DNA of 64,000 bases. Source: Streptococcaceae bacterium. Its GTDB lineage: Bacteria > Bacillota > Bacilli > Lactobacillales > Streptococcaceae. The notes under the pieces were generated by a model that was given only the letters and a program-made list of their open reading frames with translations, ran no database searches and was not told the origin of the DNA. The position numbers and the translations under genes were made by a program. Position 1 is the first letter of the stretch. Each line of letters starts with the position of its first letter. Location of the stretch: contig CABIZZ010000001.1 in the NCBI GenBank assembly GCA_902363395.1, positions 124,001 through 188,000 of the forward strand. Direction: 5' to 3'. This document shows positions 35,307 through 45,182 of the stretch, piece after piece.

Positions 35307-36365
35307 ATGAAAGAAAAAGTGGCAGTAGTATTTGGAACGTTTGCCCCCCTTCATCAAGGGCATATTGATTTAATTCAACGGGCAAAACGCCAATGCGACC
35401 GCGTTTGTGTGATTGTCTCTGGTTACAAAGGTGACCGAGGAGAAGAAGTTGGCCTTCCTTTGCAGAAACGTTTTCGCTATATTCGAGAAGGTTTTTCAAA
35501 TGATGAACTCACCCAAATTTATAAATTAGATGAGACAGACCTTCCCCGCTATCCCTTAGGATGGGATCCTTGGTTGAAAACAGCCTTAGAAACCATTCAA
35601 TATGATGCTGAGAGAGAAGAGCTCATCTTCTATGTTGGGGAAAAAACGTATCAAGAGGAACTTGAAGCGAGAGGCTTTCAAGCGCACTTACAGGAGCGTC
35701 AGTTTGGCATCTCAGGAACCCTCATCCGGGAAAATCCCAGCAAGTATTGGAAATACATTGCGCAACCCTTCCGTCGTCAGTTTACCAAAAAGGTCCTCAT
35801 TATGGGGAGTGCTAGTAATGGGAAGACGACTTTGGCAAAAGATTTGGCCCGCTTCTATGATGCGCCAGTGAGTTTGGAGTATGCTCGCGAGTACCAGATC
35901 AGAAACAATGTACGGGATGATGAGCTGACCCCCAAGGACTATTATTATCTCCTACTCGGACAATACGATCAAACCTCAAAATTAATCGATAGTAGTGCCA
36001 ATCGTGGACTGGTCATTGCGGATACCAATTCGCTAGTGACCAAGGGCTACTACGACTACTATATGGAAGTAGAAGGCCAAGAGACCAGTATGACGGATAC
36101 CTTTGACAATCTCTTTGTCAGTATCCTCGCTAAGGAAAAATGGGATTTGATCTTATTTGTCCAACCCATTGGATCCTATGTCAATGATGGCTTCCGTGAT
36201 ATGACCATGGCAGATGATGAAATTCGCACCAGTTTTTCAAATCACCTGGATCACCTCCGCCACCAATACCTCGCAGATATCCCTACAGCCTATCTCGGGC
36301 GAGACTACTTGGGGAATTACGAAGAAGCAAAGCGTGTCATCGATACGATTTATCAAGCTGATTAA
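35307..36365 (+). CDS. nadR: NadR: NMN adenylyltransferase / ribosylnicotinamide kinase
   Basis: A 352-residue bifunctional enzyme. The N-terminal nucleotidyltransferase has GTFAPLHQGH (the HxGH motif) and FGISGTLIRENP. The C-terminal kinase has P-loop GSASNGKTT (~170). It phosphorylates nicotinamide riboside to NMN and adenylates NMN to NAD. It lacks the N-terminal helix-turn-helix of enterobacterial NadR, so it is not itself the repressor. First gene of a salvage operon with pnuC and nrtR. Confidence 0.95.
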   Translation: MKEKVAVVFGTFAPLHQGHIDLIQRAKRQCDRVCVIVSGYKGDRGEEVGLPLQKRFRYIREGFSNDELTQIYKLDETDLPRYPLGWDPWLKTALETIQYDAEREELIFYVGEKTYQEELEARGFQAHLQERQFGISGTLIRENPSKYWKYIAQPFRRQFTKKVLIMGSASNGKTTLAKDLARFYDAPVSLEYAREYQIRNNVRDDELTPKDYYYLLLGQYDQTSKLIDSSANRGLVIADTNSLVTKGYYDYYMEVEGQETSMTDTFDNLFVSILAKEKWDLILFVQPIGSYVNDGFRDMTMADDEIRTSFSNHLDHLRHQYLADIPTAYLGRDYLGNYEEAKRVIDTIYQAD

Positions 36366-36377
36366 AGGAGAAACAGC

Positions 36378-37160
36378 ATGAAACGACTAGAAGAAAAAAT
36401 TCAAACATTTGGGGAGCATTTAAAAAATGTCCATCGAGAAGCTGGCAAACGTGGCTTCGTAGGAATTATGAAACTCCTTTGGCAAGATCTATTTGCAGGT
36501 CGTACTCTGACACAATGGCTGTATCTGATTGCTTTGTCTAGCGTGCCCTTTGTCCTAGAGTTTACTAATCAGGAAGCAAGTCACGATTGGTTAGGACTCT
36601 TTGCCTCCTGGACAGGAATCGTTTGTGTGATACTAGTAGCAGAAGGTAGGGCTAGTAACTATCTCTTTGGAGCAGTGAACTCAGCGATTTACCTCATCCT
36701 AGCCTTGAACAAAAACTTCTATGGAGAAGTTCTGACAACCCTGTACTTCTTTGTGATGCAACCAATCGGTCTCTATGTCTGGTTGTCGAATCGGATCAAT
36801 GACCAAGGAGGGGCAGAAGAATCTCACTTTGAAGCCAAGAAATTAACCATAATGGAATGGATCAAGTATTTGGTTCTAACAGCTCTGATTTGGATCGGGA
36901 TGGGCTATGCCTATAAAAGCATCCACAGTGCACGACCTTTCCGTGATAGTGTGACAGATGCGACCAATGGAGTCGGTCAACTTCTCATGACAGGTCTTTA
37001 TCGTGAACAGTGGATTTTCTGGATTGCGACCAACCTCTTCAGTATCTACCTCTGGTGGGGAGAAAGCATCCATATTCAGGGAATGTATTGGGTCTACACC
37101 CTCAATAGCTTGGTTGGTTGGTACCAATGGAGCAAAGCTGTGAAAAAGGAGGCTATTTAG
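36378..37160 (+). CDS. pnuC: Nicotinamide riboside transporter PnuC
   Basis: A 260-residue membrane protein with about seven to eight segments and PnuC signatures: ASWTGIVCVILVAEGR, then NYLFGAVNSAIYLILA, and WVYTLNSLVGWYQW at the C-terminus. It imports nicotinamide riboside by facilitated diffusion, with trapping by NadR kinase. AAAGGAG precedes it, 12 bases after nadR. Its stop abuts the start of nrtR. Confidence 0.95.
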   Translation: MKRLEEKIQTFGEHLKNVHREAGKRGFVGIMKLLWQDLFAGRTLTQWLYLIALSSVPFVLEFTNQEASHDWLGLFASWTGIVCVILVAEGRASNYLFGAVNSAIYLILALNKNFYGEVLTTLYFFVMQPIGLYVWLSNRINDQGGAEESHFEAKKLTIMEWIKYLVLTALIWIGMGYAYKSIHSARPFRDSVTDATNGVGQLLMTGLYREQWIFWIATNLFSIYLWWGESIHIQGMYWVYTLNSLVGWYQWSKAVKKEAI

Positions 37161-37958
37161 ATGGCAACAAGCAGCATTCCGGAAGGGATGAATGAAAAGG
37201 AATACTACGAGACGGTCGTCAGCGAGGAAGAATTCCTCCGTTGGTATAAGGAGCAAGATCATCCCACCTATGAAAATCCAAGTGTAACTACCGATATGGT
37301 GGCCTACTGCTTTGTGGAGGGGCGTTTGAAGCTCTTGGTGATTCGCCGGAAAACCCACCCTTGTCAGCATCGGGTCGCCTTGGTTGGAGGATTCTTGCAA
37401 AAGCACGAGGATGCTATCCAGGCTTGTATCCGCGAAGTTCAAGAAGAAGTTGGACTAGAGTTGACCCCTCAAAAGGTCGAGCAGTTAATGACCGTTTCGA
37501 CTCCTGGTCGGGACCCACGGGGCTGGGTCATCACCATCGCCCACCTGGTCTATTTGCCTGCGGAGGCCGTCAATCTGGTCCGAGCTGGAGATGATGCCAA
37601 AGAAGTTCTTTTCCTTGATGTGGACTTCAAACAAGGGGAATGTTCTCTAGATGGCCGTGTTTTGACAGCTGAAGATTTCGCCTTTGACCACTATGAGATT
37701 GTCCAAGAATCGATCAAGCGTATCCAAGGGCGCTTGGCTTGGAATCCAACCTTCCTCCATCTCCTAGAAGAGCCTTTCACCGTATACGAAGCAACCGAGT
37801 TGGTGAATCTGATCCATCCAGATAAAGAAATTTTGACCAATAATTTCCTTGTGACCTATGGATCTTACGTTGAAGAAGTGGGGGTTAAGCGGGTACCTAA
37901 GAAAAAACCACGCAAGACCTATCGCTGGAAAGAAAGCGAATCTCAAGCGGATCAATAA
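37161..37958 (+). CDS. nrtR: NrtR: Nudix-family transcriptional regulator of NAD metabolism
   Basis: A 265-residue protein with an N-terminal Nudix domain (~45-175) and a C-terminal winged-helix domain (~180-250) ending in a basic tail. The Nudix box is complete: G, five residues, E, seven residues, then REVQEEVGL. Family knowledge: NrtR proteins sense ADP-ribose or related NAD metabolites and repress NAD genes; many have a degenerate box. Here catalytic residues look retained, so hydrolase activity is possible. ATG directly after the pnuC stop. Confidence 0.9.
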   Translation: MATSSIPEGMNEKEYYETVVSEEEFLRWYKEQDHPTYENPSVTTDMVAYCFVEGRLKLLVIRRKTHPCQHRVALVGGFLQKHEDAIQACIREVQEEVGLELTPQKVEQLMTVSTPGRDPRGWVITIAHLVYLPAEAVNLVRAGDDAKEVLFLDVDFKQGECSLDGRVLTAEDFAFDHYEIVQESIKRIQGRLAWNPTFLHLLEEPFTVYEATELVNLIHPDKEILTNNFLVTYGSYVEEVGVKRVPKKKPRKTYRWKESESQADQ

Positions 37959-37964
37959 GATATA

Positions 37965-38147
37965 AAAGAGGCTGGGACAAAAGTCCTAGCCTCTCAATTG
38001 TTTTTGGATTGTCGAGCAAGACGCAGTGGTTGAGTGGGCTCTAGCACGCTGAATTCATCAGCTTTTACAGCCCTACTCAACTGTGCGGAGGTGGGACGAC
38101 GAAATCGAATTCTAACGAATTACCGATTTCTGTCCCACTCTCTTTTT
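37965..38147 (+). repeat. Structured MITE-like intergenic repeat, copy 2 of 3
   Basis: Same element as 9387-9566 with a handful of substitutions (for example CTAGCACGCTGAATTC in the loop of the central hairpin). It fills the whole gap between the convergent nrtR and dusB genes, ending 4 bases from the dusB stop. The terminal hairpins probably double as terminators for both genes. Confidence 0.9.
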
Positions 38148-38151
38148 GTCA

Positions 38152-39132
38152 TTAAGCTTTTTCTAATTGAAGAAGTTCTTCAATCTCAGCTAGAGTGCTA
38201 GCTTGCGAGATGGCTCCGCGGAGTTTGGCTGCGCCTGAGGTACCACGGAGGTAGTGAGGGGCAAGCCCGCGGAATTCGCGGACGGCAATGTGCTCGCCCT
38301 TGAGATTGATCAAGCGCTTCAAGTGCTCATAAGCAATCTTCATCTTGTCTTCGAAGGTCAAATCAGGCAGGATTTCTCCTGTTTCAAAATAGTGATTGAT
38401 TTGGTTGAAGAGATAAGGATTGCCCATAGCAGCACGGCCGATCATGACCGCATCGGCACCGACTTCTTCGATCCGTTGTTTGGCATCTTGAACCGTCCGA
38501 ATATCTCCGTTGGCGATAAATGGAATCTTGGTCAGAGCTTGTGCAACCTTGTGAAGGGTCTCGAGGTCAGCGTGGCCCGTATACATTTGCTCCCGAGTCC
38601 GTCCGTGCATGGCAAGGGCAGAGACACCTGCAGCTTCGGCGGCGAGGGCATTTTCAACTGCTAGTGAAGGGTCCGACCAACCTGTCCGCATTTTGACCGT
38701 CAAGGGAATATCAAGGATAGATTGAACCTTGTTAATGATAGAGTAGATCTTGTCTGGATCTTTAAGCCACATGGCACCCGCCTCGTTTTTCACGATTTTA
38801 TTGACTGGGCAGCCCATGTTGATATCCACGATATCGGTCTTGGTATTTTCTTGGATAAATTCTGCTGCGCGTGCCAGGCTATCTTCGTCGCTTCCGAAAA
38901 GTTGGATCGATACAGGATTTTCTCCCTCATCGATATGGAGCATATGCAGGGTCTTTTCATTGTTGTATTGGATCCCTTTGTCAGAGACCATTTCCATGAC
39001 CACAAGTCCGGCTCCGAGTTCTTTAGCAATGGTTCGGAAAGCTGAGTTGGTCACACCGGCCATAGGTGCAAGGACCGTCCGGTTTGGGATCTCGACGTTC
39101 CCAATCATAAAAGGTGTATTAAGATTTGTCAC
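38152..39132 (-). CDS. dusB: tRNA-dihydrouridine synthase DusB
   Basis: A 326-residue FMN enzyme. The GTG at 39132 is chosen because it yields [18 protein letters not shown], the family-like N-terminus, behind GAGGAA; upstream in-frame codons lie inside hslO. TIM-barrel signatures: [21 protein letters not shown] with the catalytic Cys, [24 protein letters not shown]-like IANGDI and [10 protein letters not shown]. Overlaps hslO by 14 bases, so translation is coupled. Confidence 0.95.
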   Translation of the reverse strand: MTNLNTPFMIGNVEIPNRTVLAPMAGVTNSAFRTIAKELGAGLVVMEMVSDKGIQYNNEKTLHMLHIDEGENPVSIQLFGSDEDSLARAAEFIQENTKTDIVDINMGCPVNKIVKNEAGAMWLKDPDKIYSIINKVQSILDIPLTVKMRTGWSDPSLAVENALAAEAAGVSALAMHGRTREQMYTGHADLETLHKVAQALTKIPFIANGDIRTVQDAKQRIEEVGADAVMIGRAAMGNPYLFNQINHYFETGEILPDLTFEDKMKIAYEHLKRLINLKGEHIAVREFRGLAPHYLRGTSGAAKLRGAISQASTLAEIEELLQLEKA

Positions 39133-39991
39133 GAATGAGTTCCTCCAAGTCGTTTTCATCAAAGTGGTAAGTTGTCTGACAGAATTGGCAAGTGATTTCC
39201 GCGCCATGGTCTTCGTCCTTCATTTCTTGAAGGTCTTTGGCTGGTAAGCTTGCCAAGGCATTCATGAAGCGTTCCTTGCTACAGTCACACTGGAAGCGGA
39301 TCTCTTCTTCAGAGAGACGTTTGTATGGTTCCTCGCCATAGATGGCAGCAAGAAGAGCTTCAATATGGTCTTCAGATTCCAAAAGTGTGGAGATGGCAGG
39401 CATTTCTTGGATGCGTTTTTCAAATCGCGCGATTTCTTCTTCCTTGGCATTTGGCAAGACTTGGAGCAAGAAGCCACCAGCCACTTTGACCTTGTCTTCG
39501 TCATCCAACAGAACATTGAGTCCGACTGCAGAAGGTGTTTGTTGGCTTTCCGTCAGATAAAAGGCCAGGTCTTCTCCGATTTCACCTGTCACAAGAGGGG
39601 TCATGGAGTGATAAGGATTTCCCGTACCATAATCAGTGATGACCAGGAATTCCCCGTTTCCGACAAATGGTCCGACCACGACTTCACCGGTCGCTGTTTT
39701 CTTGATATCCACACCAGGATTTTGCACGTAGCCTTTGACGTTTCCTTGAGTATCTGCCACAGTGATGATAGCACCAAGTGAGCTAGTACCGAGGATTTTC
39801 ACCGTTATCTTGGTGTTGCCCTTTTCATTGGCGGCGAGAATTTGACTTGCGATCAGGGTCCGACCGAGGGCCACAGTTGAGCTTGCTTGTGTCTGATGGT
39901 ATTCTTGGGCTGCTCGCACGGTCTCTGTACTGTCTAGTACAAAGGCACGGAAGGAGCCACTTTCTGAGATAGTTTTAATAATTTTGTCCAT
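39119..39991 (-). CDS. hslO: Redox-regulated chaperone Hsp33
   Basis: A 290-residue protein starting [17 protein letters not shown]; an extension to 40111 in the same frame crosses a terminator-like hairpin and is not coding. C-terminal zinc centre: CDC (in [10 protein letters not shown]) and CQFC, the four redox-switch cysteines. Holdase activated by oxidative stress. Paired with dusB as in other streptococci. Confidence 0.96.
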   Translation of the reverse strand: MDKIIKTISESGSFRAFVLDSTETVRAAQEYHQTQASSTVALGRTLIASQILAANEKGNTKITVKILGTSSLGAIITVADTQGNVKGYVQNPGVDIKKTATGEVVVGPFVGNGEFLVITDYGTGNPYHSMTPLVTGEIGEDLAFYLTESQQTPSAVGLNVLLDDEDKVKVAGGFLLQVLPNAKEEEIARFEKRIQEMPAISTLLESEDHIEALLAAIYGEEPYKRLSEEEIRFQCDCSKERFMNALASLPAKDLQEMKDEDHGAEITCQFCQTTYHFDENDLEELIRDKS

Positions 39992-40015
39992 AGCTTCTAT
40001 TTTAGCATAAAATAG

Positions 40016-40045
40016 AAAAACAAGCGCGGGCCTGCGCTTGTTTTT
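40016..40045. terminator. Bidirectional terminator-like hairpin upstream of hslO
   Basis: AAAAACAAGCGC and GCGCTTGTTTTT flank a GGGCCT loop. It would stop minus-strand transcription from the gshF side before hslO, or plus-strand antisense from hslO. Confidence 0.7.
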
Positions 40046-40102
40046 GGGGATTAGGAAGAATTTTAAGACCAAAAATAGTATAATAAAACAAAGGAGGCTA
40101 GC

Positions 40103-40383
40103 ATGAACCAATCTTTGAAAACGGCAGTCTATGGTTTGGCGGTAGCTGATGCATTAGGGGTTCCGTATGAATTTTTAACCCGAGGCAGTTTTAAAGCGGT
40201 TGAGATGGTGGGCTATGGAAGCCAACAGTAACTGGCTGGAACTTGTTCAGATGATACTAGCCTTGTATTCGCGACCTATGATTCTTTTTAGGAAAAAGGG
40301 AAGATTTCCTCTGCTATATGCAGGAGAGGTTTGAAATTTGCTTGTTAGAGGATGATTTTACAGCAAATGACTTGCTATTTTAA
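40103..40383 (+). pseudogene. Degraded ADP-ribosylglycohydrolase (DraG-like) remnant
   Basis: An intact promoter-like TATAAT, AAAGGAGG and ATG lead into a sequence beginning [20 protein letters not shown]. It continues PYEF..RGSF..VGYGS, hits TAA, then continues in frame as AGTCSDDTSLVFATYDSF before TAG. These match the N-terminus of ADP-ribosylglycohydrolases (DALG.PYE, GTWSDDTS metal site). After that the match moves to another frame (MQERFEICLLEDDFTANDLLF, then TAA). Two nonsense codons, a frameshift and loss of the C-terminal two-thirds make this a decayed gene. The usual Trp in GTWSDD is Cys. Confidence 0.82.
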
Positions 40384-40444
40384 ACTTGTAGGAGGACCAT
40401 GCTTAATCTTTTTAGGTTATCATCTAAAACTCTACCTCGGTTAC

Positions 40445-40478
40445 AAAACAAAAACGCAGAGACATCTTCTGCGTTTTC
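40445..40478 (-). terminator. Terminator of gshF
   Basis: Minus strand: AAACGCAGA/TCTGCGTTT stem with loop AGATGTC-like bases, followed by TTGTTTT, just past the gshF stop. Confidence 0.82.
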
Positions 40479-40483
40479 TTACT

Positions 40484-42739
40484 TTATAGGTCCATTTCTG
40501 GGAAAAGTTTAGCTAGTATTTTCGGAGTAATGCTTTGTCCCGGCCCCTCAGCACAATAGGTGTGCATATACATAGAAGGATTGAAGTTGAGCTCGATGCA
40601 GGTACAGTTGGGATTTTCCTTTGTGGAAATAGCAGAGCTGTCAGGGATGATGAGATCAACGCCACAGGCCCAGGCTCCCATAGCCTTTGCCATGTCCGCA
40701 GCGAGTTCCCTATAAGATGGGTGCATGCTGTCTGTGACATCAATCGAGTCTCCGCCAGTAGAAATGTTGGAATTGCGCCGCAAGTCAACCTTGACTCCAG
40801 CAGGCAGGATATCATCTGCTCCATAGCCTTGCTGGTCCAGCATGAGCAGTTCAATGTCCCCCAGTTCAATGATTTCAAGCGGTGAACGATGATCTCGGCC
40901 CCGCAGAGGATTGTCATTTTTGATGGCAATCAATTCTCTCACGGTATGCTGACCGTCTCCGACGACATTGGCCGCCACTCGCAAGAGGACTGCTTGGCAT
41001 TGTCCGTCTAAGACAAAGAAGCGGTACTCCGTTCCAGCGATAAATTCCTCCACTAAGACGGCAACATCTTCTGAAAAAGCAATCTCCAGAGCCTTGTGAT
41101 AAGCTTCCAGGCTAGCTGGCTCTTGGAAGATAGAGATGCCCAGTCCGAAGTTGGTTGACTTGGGTTTGACAACAATTTCTCGGTTCTTAATCAAAGGGTA
41201 GTAGGCCAGTCCCTCTTCTAAAGAAGAAAATTCTGCTCCAGCCGGAACGGGAAAGTCAGCTGCTGCCAAAATCTTTTTGGTGACTGTTTTATTGGCCATG
41301 GCCAAAGGGATGACATAGTTATCCTTGGAGGTCATATTGCCGTTCTTGACATATTCTACATGACTACCATGCCAAAGCTTGAGAAATTGGTCCGTTTCAT
41401 CTAAAATTTCGACATTCAGCCCCTTTTGAATAGCATCAAAGAGCAACATCTGGGTGGACAGCTCCATATTTTCGTAGCCTTTGAGGGCATAAGGAGCAGT
41501 CCAGGCATAGCGGTGGTATTCTTCTGCTTTTTCTAGACCAAAAGCTGTTAAGGAATCTTGCTGGATATGGGGCAGGAGCTGTCCTGACAGTGTCAGCTGA
41601 GGATGTAAGAGAGCCTCTCTCATCTGGTCCAGCAAAGTTTGATAGTAAGTTGGCAGTTCAAAATGCTGGATGAGCTCTTCCATGGCTTGGAGAAGGGCTG
41701 AGCTGTCTGCCTCATCTGGCAGGGCAGTCAGCGGGTGGCTACAAGCAATTTTCTGGTTCAAATCATGGGCAGCTTTTAATACTGCATCAACATTTTCTAC
41801 ATCATCTAGCCAGAGCAGGCCCAGTAAAAAGAGATGGACAGTATCTAAGGTCTCTTGGCTAATGCCCGAATGGTCAAAAGGATTGAGATCGAAGCAGCGG
41901 AATTCCAGATAGGTGATACCCTGCTCCAGATAGGCGCGATTGTGCTTCTGTCCACGGAAGCGAACGGCTGAGTAAAATTCTTTTTCAGCACTGAGCTCGC
42001 CAGACTGAACGTAGTTTTCAATATCGGTTACATATTGCTCCAAAGAAGTGTAGGACACCTGAATATTCTCGTCATTGACATAGCCATAGTCGCTGTTGCG
42101 AAAAGAGCGGATAGGCTGCGGGTATTCCTGACTGTAGAAACCGGCTTCTGCCAGAGGAGCAGCACCGTAGAGATAGGTTAAGAGCCATCGGAAACGCAGA
42201 AAGTTTCGAGCCAGTTTGAGATAGAGGTCATTTTTAAAGTCCTTTAGTAAATGATAGGAGCTGACTTGAAAGAGAGCAGCGACCAGATCTTTCCCTAGCT
42301 CCATGTTGTAGTGGATGCCAGAGATGGCCTGTAGTTTTTTGCCATATTTTTTCGCTAAACCCTCTCGGTAGTGGCGTTCGTATTCGTTTTCCAGACGGGC
42401 GATGATAATATCTTCTTCAGTCAGCTGCGGTGGCATGGACAGAGGCCACAGGCATTCACTCTGGTCAATTGAGCGGCCTGCCACATCGCTGATAGCTCCC
42501 AGTAAGCGCCGCGCTTCCTTAGTCGAGTGAGCAATAGGTGTAATTAGTTCCAGTTGTTGTTCGCTGAAGTCTGTTTGGATGGTCGGGTGGAAATTGCGGG
42601 AACCAAGCTGACTCGGATGAGCAGTTTGAGCTAAGTGTCCATCAGTTGTCACTCGCAGATTTTCCCTCTCCAGACCAAAGGTCGCTTGGAGAATAGGGCT
42701 TGATGTATCCAGTTTCTGCAGTAATTGATTAATCGTCAT
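40484..42739 (-). CDS. gshF: Bifunctional glutathione synthetase GshF (gamma-glutamylcysteine ligase / glutathione synthetase)
   Basis: A 751-residue two-domain enzyme. The N-terminal GshA-type ligase (~1-460) opens with FGLERENLRVTTDGHLA and has QTDFSEQQLELITP. The C-terminal ATP-grasp domain (~480-750) includes VVKPKSTNFGLGI, VLVEEFIAGTEYRFFVL and CIELNFNPSMYMH. It makes glutathione from Glu, Cys and Gly in two steps without product inhibition, typical of streptococci and listeria. It stands alone on the minus strand between a terminator and a 296-bp gap shared with purA. No strong Shine-Dalgarno is seen (ACGGTGAAACG before the ATG). Confidence 0.95.
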   Translation of the reverse strand: MTINQLLQKLDTSSPILQATFGLERENLRVTTDGHLAQTAHPSQLGSRNFHPTIQTDFSEQQLELITPIAHSTKEARRLLGAISDVAGRSIDQSECLWPLSMPPQLTEEDIIIARLENEYERHYREGLAKKYGKKLQAISGIHYNMELGKDLVAALFQVSSYHLLKDFKNDLYLKLARNFLRFRWLLTYLYGAAPLAEAGFYSQEYPQPIRSFRNSDYGYVNDENIQVSYTSLEQYVTDIENYVQSGELSAEKEFYSAVRFRGQKHNRAYLEQGITYLEFRCFDLNPFDHSGISQETLDTVHLFLLGLLWLDDVENVDAVLKAAHDLNQKIACSHPLTALPDEADSSALLQAMEELIQHFELPTYYQTLLDQMREALLHPQLTLSGQLLPHIQQDSLTAFGLEKAEEYHRYAWTAPYALKGYENMELSTQMLLFDAIQKGLNVEILDETDQFLKLWHGSHVEYVKNGNMTSKDNYVIPLAMANKTVTKKILAAADFPVPAGAEFSSLEEGLAYYPLIKNREIVVKPKSTNFGLGISIFQEPASLEAYHKALEIAFSEDVAVLVEEFIAGTEYRFFVLDGQCQAVLLRVAANVVGDGQHTVRELIAIKNDNPLRGRDHRSPLEIIELGDIELLMLDQQGYGADDILPAGVKVDLRRNSNISTGGDSIDVTDSMHPSYRELAADMAKAMGAWACGVDLIIPDSSAISTKENPNCTCIELNFNPSMYMHTYCAEGPGQSITPKILAKLFPEMDL

Positions 42740-42928
42740 CGTTTCACCGTCCTATGGTAGTAATTTTAGTCTATTACAAACGGAAAAAGAAAACAAATTT
42801 CCGCTACGATTTTACAAAAATTCCGAACTTTTATTTTTAATTAAGTACTAAAATTCAGAAAATACAGATTTTGTAAAAATGTAATTCGTCTACATAAGAG
42901 AAAAAACAAATGAAATGATGAACCCTCC

Positions 42929-42957
42929 TTGAAAAATTGTCAAATTTTTCATATAAT
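42929..42957 (+). promoter_or_regulatory. purA promoter
   Basis: TTGAAA (42929-42934), 17 bp, TATAAT (42952-42957). The ~75-nt leader has a GCAGG/CCTGC hairpin (42976-42992) and the palindrome at 43012-43025. The rest of the gshF-purA gap is AT-rich with nothing else recognisable. Confidence 0.75.
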
Positions 42958-42966
42958 GAGGTATAA

Positions 42967-44328
<1,362 letters not shown>

Positions 44329-44335
44329 TTCAATA

Positions 44336-44363
44336 AAAGTTGGGAGTCTCTCTCAACTTTTTT
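44336..44363 (+). terminator. Terminator of purA
   Basis: AAAGTTGGGAG pairs with CTCTCAACTTT around TCT-like loop, followed by T-run. Confidence 0.85.
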
Positions 44364-44367
44364 GAGT

Positions 44368-44400
44368 CTTAAGAATACTTTAAGCCCTGTGGTCTATACT
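44368..44400 (+). promoter_or_regulatory. CiaR-dependent promoter
   Basis: CTTAAG-aatac-TTTAAG (44368-44384) matches the CiaR direct repeat TTTAAG-N5-TTTAAG with one mismatch. Exactly 10 bases later is TATACT (44395-44400). This geometry is that of the known CiaR-activated csRNA promoters of streptococci. Confidence 0.85.
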
Positions 44401-44405
44401 AAGAC

Positions 44406-44495
44406 CATAAACAAAGACCTCCCAACTTTGTTTAGAATCCAAACTTTTTTTCATAATATCTCCCTATAAGAAGTCACCCATTGGTGGCTTTTTTT
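44406..44495 (+). ncRNA. cia-dependent small RNA (csRNA family)
   Basis: About 90 nt from the predicted start to the T-run, in the csRNA size range. The first stem-loop is AAACAAAG/CTTTGTTT with loop ACCTCCCAA, exposing an anti-Shine-Dalgarno CCTCCC. Then a mostly unpaired AT-rich stretch with a second anti-SD (ATCTCCCT, 44458-44465). Last is a terminator GTCACC-CATT-GGTGGC plus seven T (44472-44495). In pneumococcus such RNAs, driven by CiaR, pair with mRNA start regions, for instance to restrain competence. Individual csRNA number cannot be assigned. Confidence 0.85.
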
Positions 44496-44535
44496 CTGGC
44501 TTCATCATATAATAGAACAAGAACATAAAAAGTAA

Positions 44536-45060
44536 GTGAGTGTACAAGTGAGAGACTATACCCTAGAAGAGAAAGAAGCTTTTATGCGAGAGGCTTTAAA
44601 AGAGGCAGAGATCGCCTTGGCCCATGAGGAAATTCCTATTGGCTGTGTCATTGTCAAAGACGGCGAGATCATTGGACGGGGCCACAATGCGCGAGAAGAA
44701 TTGCAGCGAGCGGTCATGCATGCGGAGGTAATGGCGATTGAAGAAGCCAATCAGCAGGAAGAGAGTTGGCGTTTGCTGGAAACCACCCTATTTGTGACCA
44801 TTGAACCCTGTGTCATGTGCAGTGGCGCCATCGGGCTGGCCCGGATCCCTCAGGTAGTCTACGGAGCGACCAATCAGAAGTTCGGTGGAGCAGGGAGTCT
44901 CTACGACATTTTGACAGACGAACGTCTCAACCACCGGGTAGAAGTAGAAACAGGAATCTTGGAAGCAGAATGTGCAGCCATCATGCAGACCTTTTTCCGC
45001 CAAGGTCGGGAACGAAAAAAACAAGCTAAGCTCGCAGCCAAGGCCGAAACACAAGAATAA
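44536..45060 (+). CDS. tadA: tRNA-specific adenosine deaminase TadA
   Basis: A 174-residue zinc deaminase converting A34 to inosine in tRNA-Arg. Zinc and catalytic motif HAEVMAIEEA and PCVMCSGA are present. The start is uncertain: GTG 44536 and GTG 44548 are both possible and neither has a clear Shine-Dalgarno; no ATG fits the family N-terminus. The C-terminus is a Lys/Ala-rich tail (KKQAKLAAKAETQE) typical of streptococcal TadA. Confidence 0.93.
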   Translation: MSVQVRDYTLEEKEAFMREALKEAEIALAHEEIPIGCVIVKDGEIIGRGHNAREELQRAVMHAEVMAIEEANQQEESWRLLETTLFVTIEPCVMCSGAIGLARIPQVVYGATNQKFGGAGSLYDILTDERLNHRVEVETGILEAECAAIMQTFFRQGRERKKQAKLAAKAETQE

Positions 45061-45071
45061 AAACCGGACCT

Positions 45072-45099
45072 TTGCAAAATCCACAAATTATGATATAAT
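45072..45099 (+). promoter_or_regulatory. Promoter of the SRP RNA gene
   Basis: TTGCAA (45072-45077), 16 bp, TATAAT (45094-45099), placing the start near 45106. Confidence 0.8.
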
Positions 45100-45106
45100 A
45101 CCTATC

Positions 45107-45182
45107 GGAGCAACAGTTCTGCGTGAAGCGGGTCAGGGGAGGAATCCAGCAGCCCTAAGCGAAGTGAACTGTGTGCTCTTTT
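45107..45182 (+). ncRNA. ffs: Signal recognition particle RNA (small bacterial 4.5S type)
   Basis: The conserved apical domain GGTCAGG..GGAA..AGCAGCCC (45131-45155) carries the Ffh-binding symmetric and asymmetric loops with the GGAA tetraloop. The helix closes through GAGCAACAGTTC and GAACTGTGTGCTC, followed by TTTTC. It partners Ffh in cotranslational membrane targeting. Lying after tadA is normal in streptococci. Confidence 0.92.

Noticed and set aside
39992-40111. Forty-residue N-terminal extension of Hsp33
   Set aside because: It would run through a perfect terminator-like hairpin (40016-40045); [12 protein letters not shown] matches the family start.
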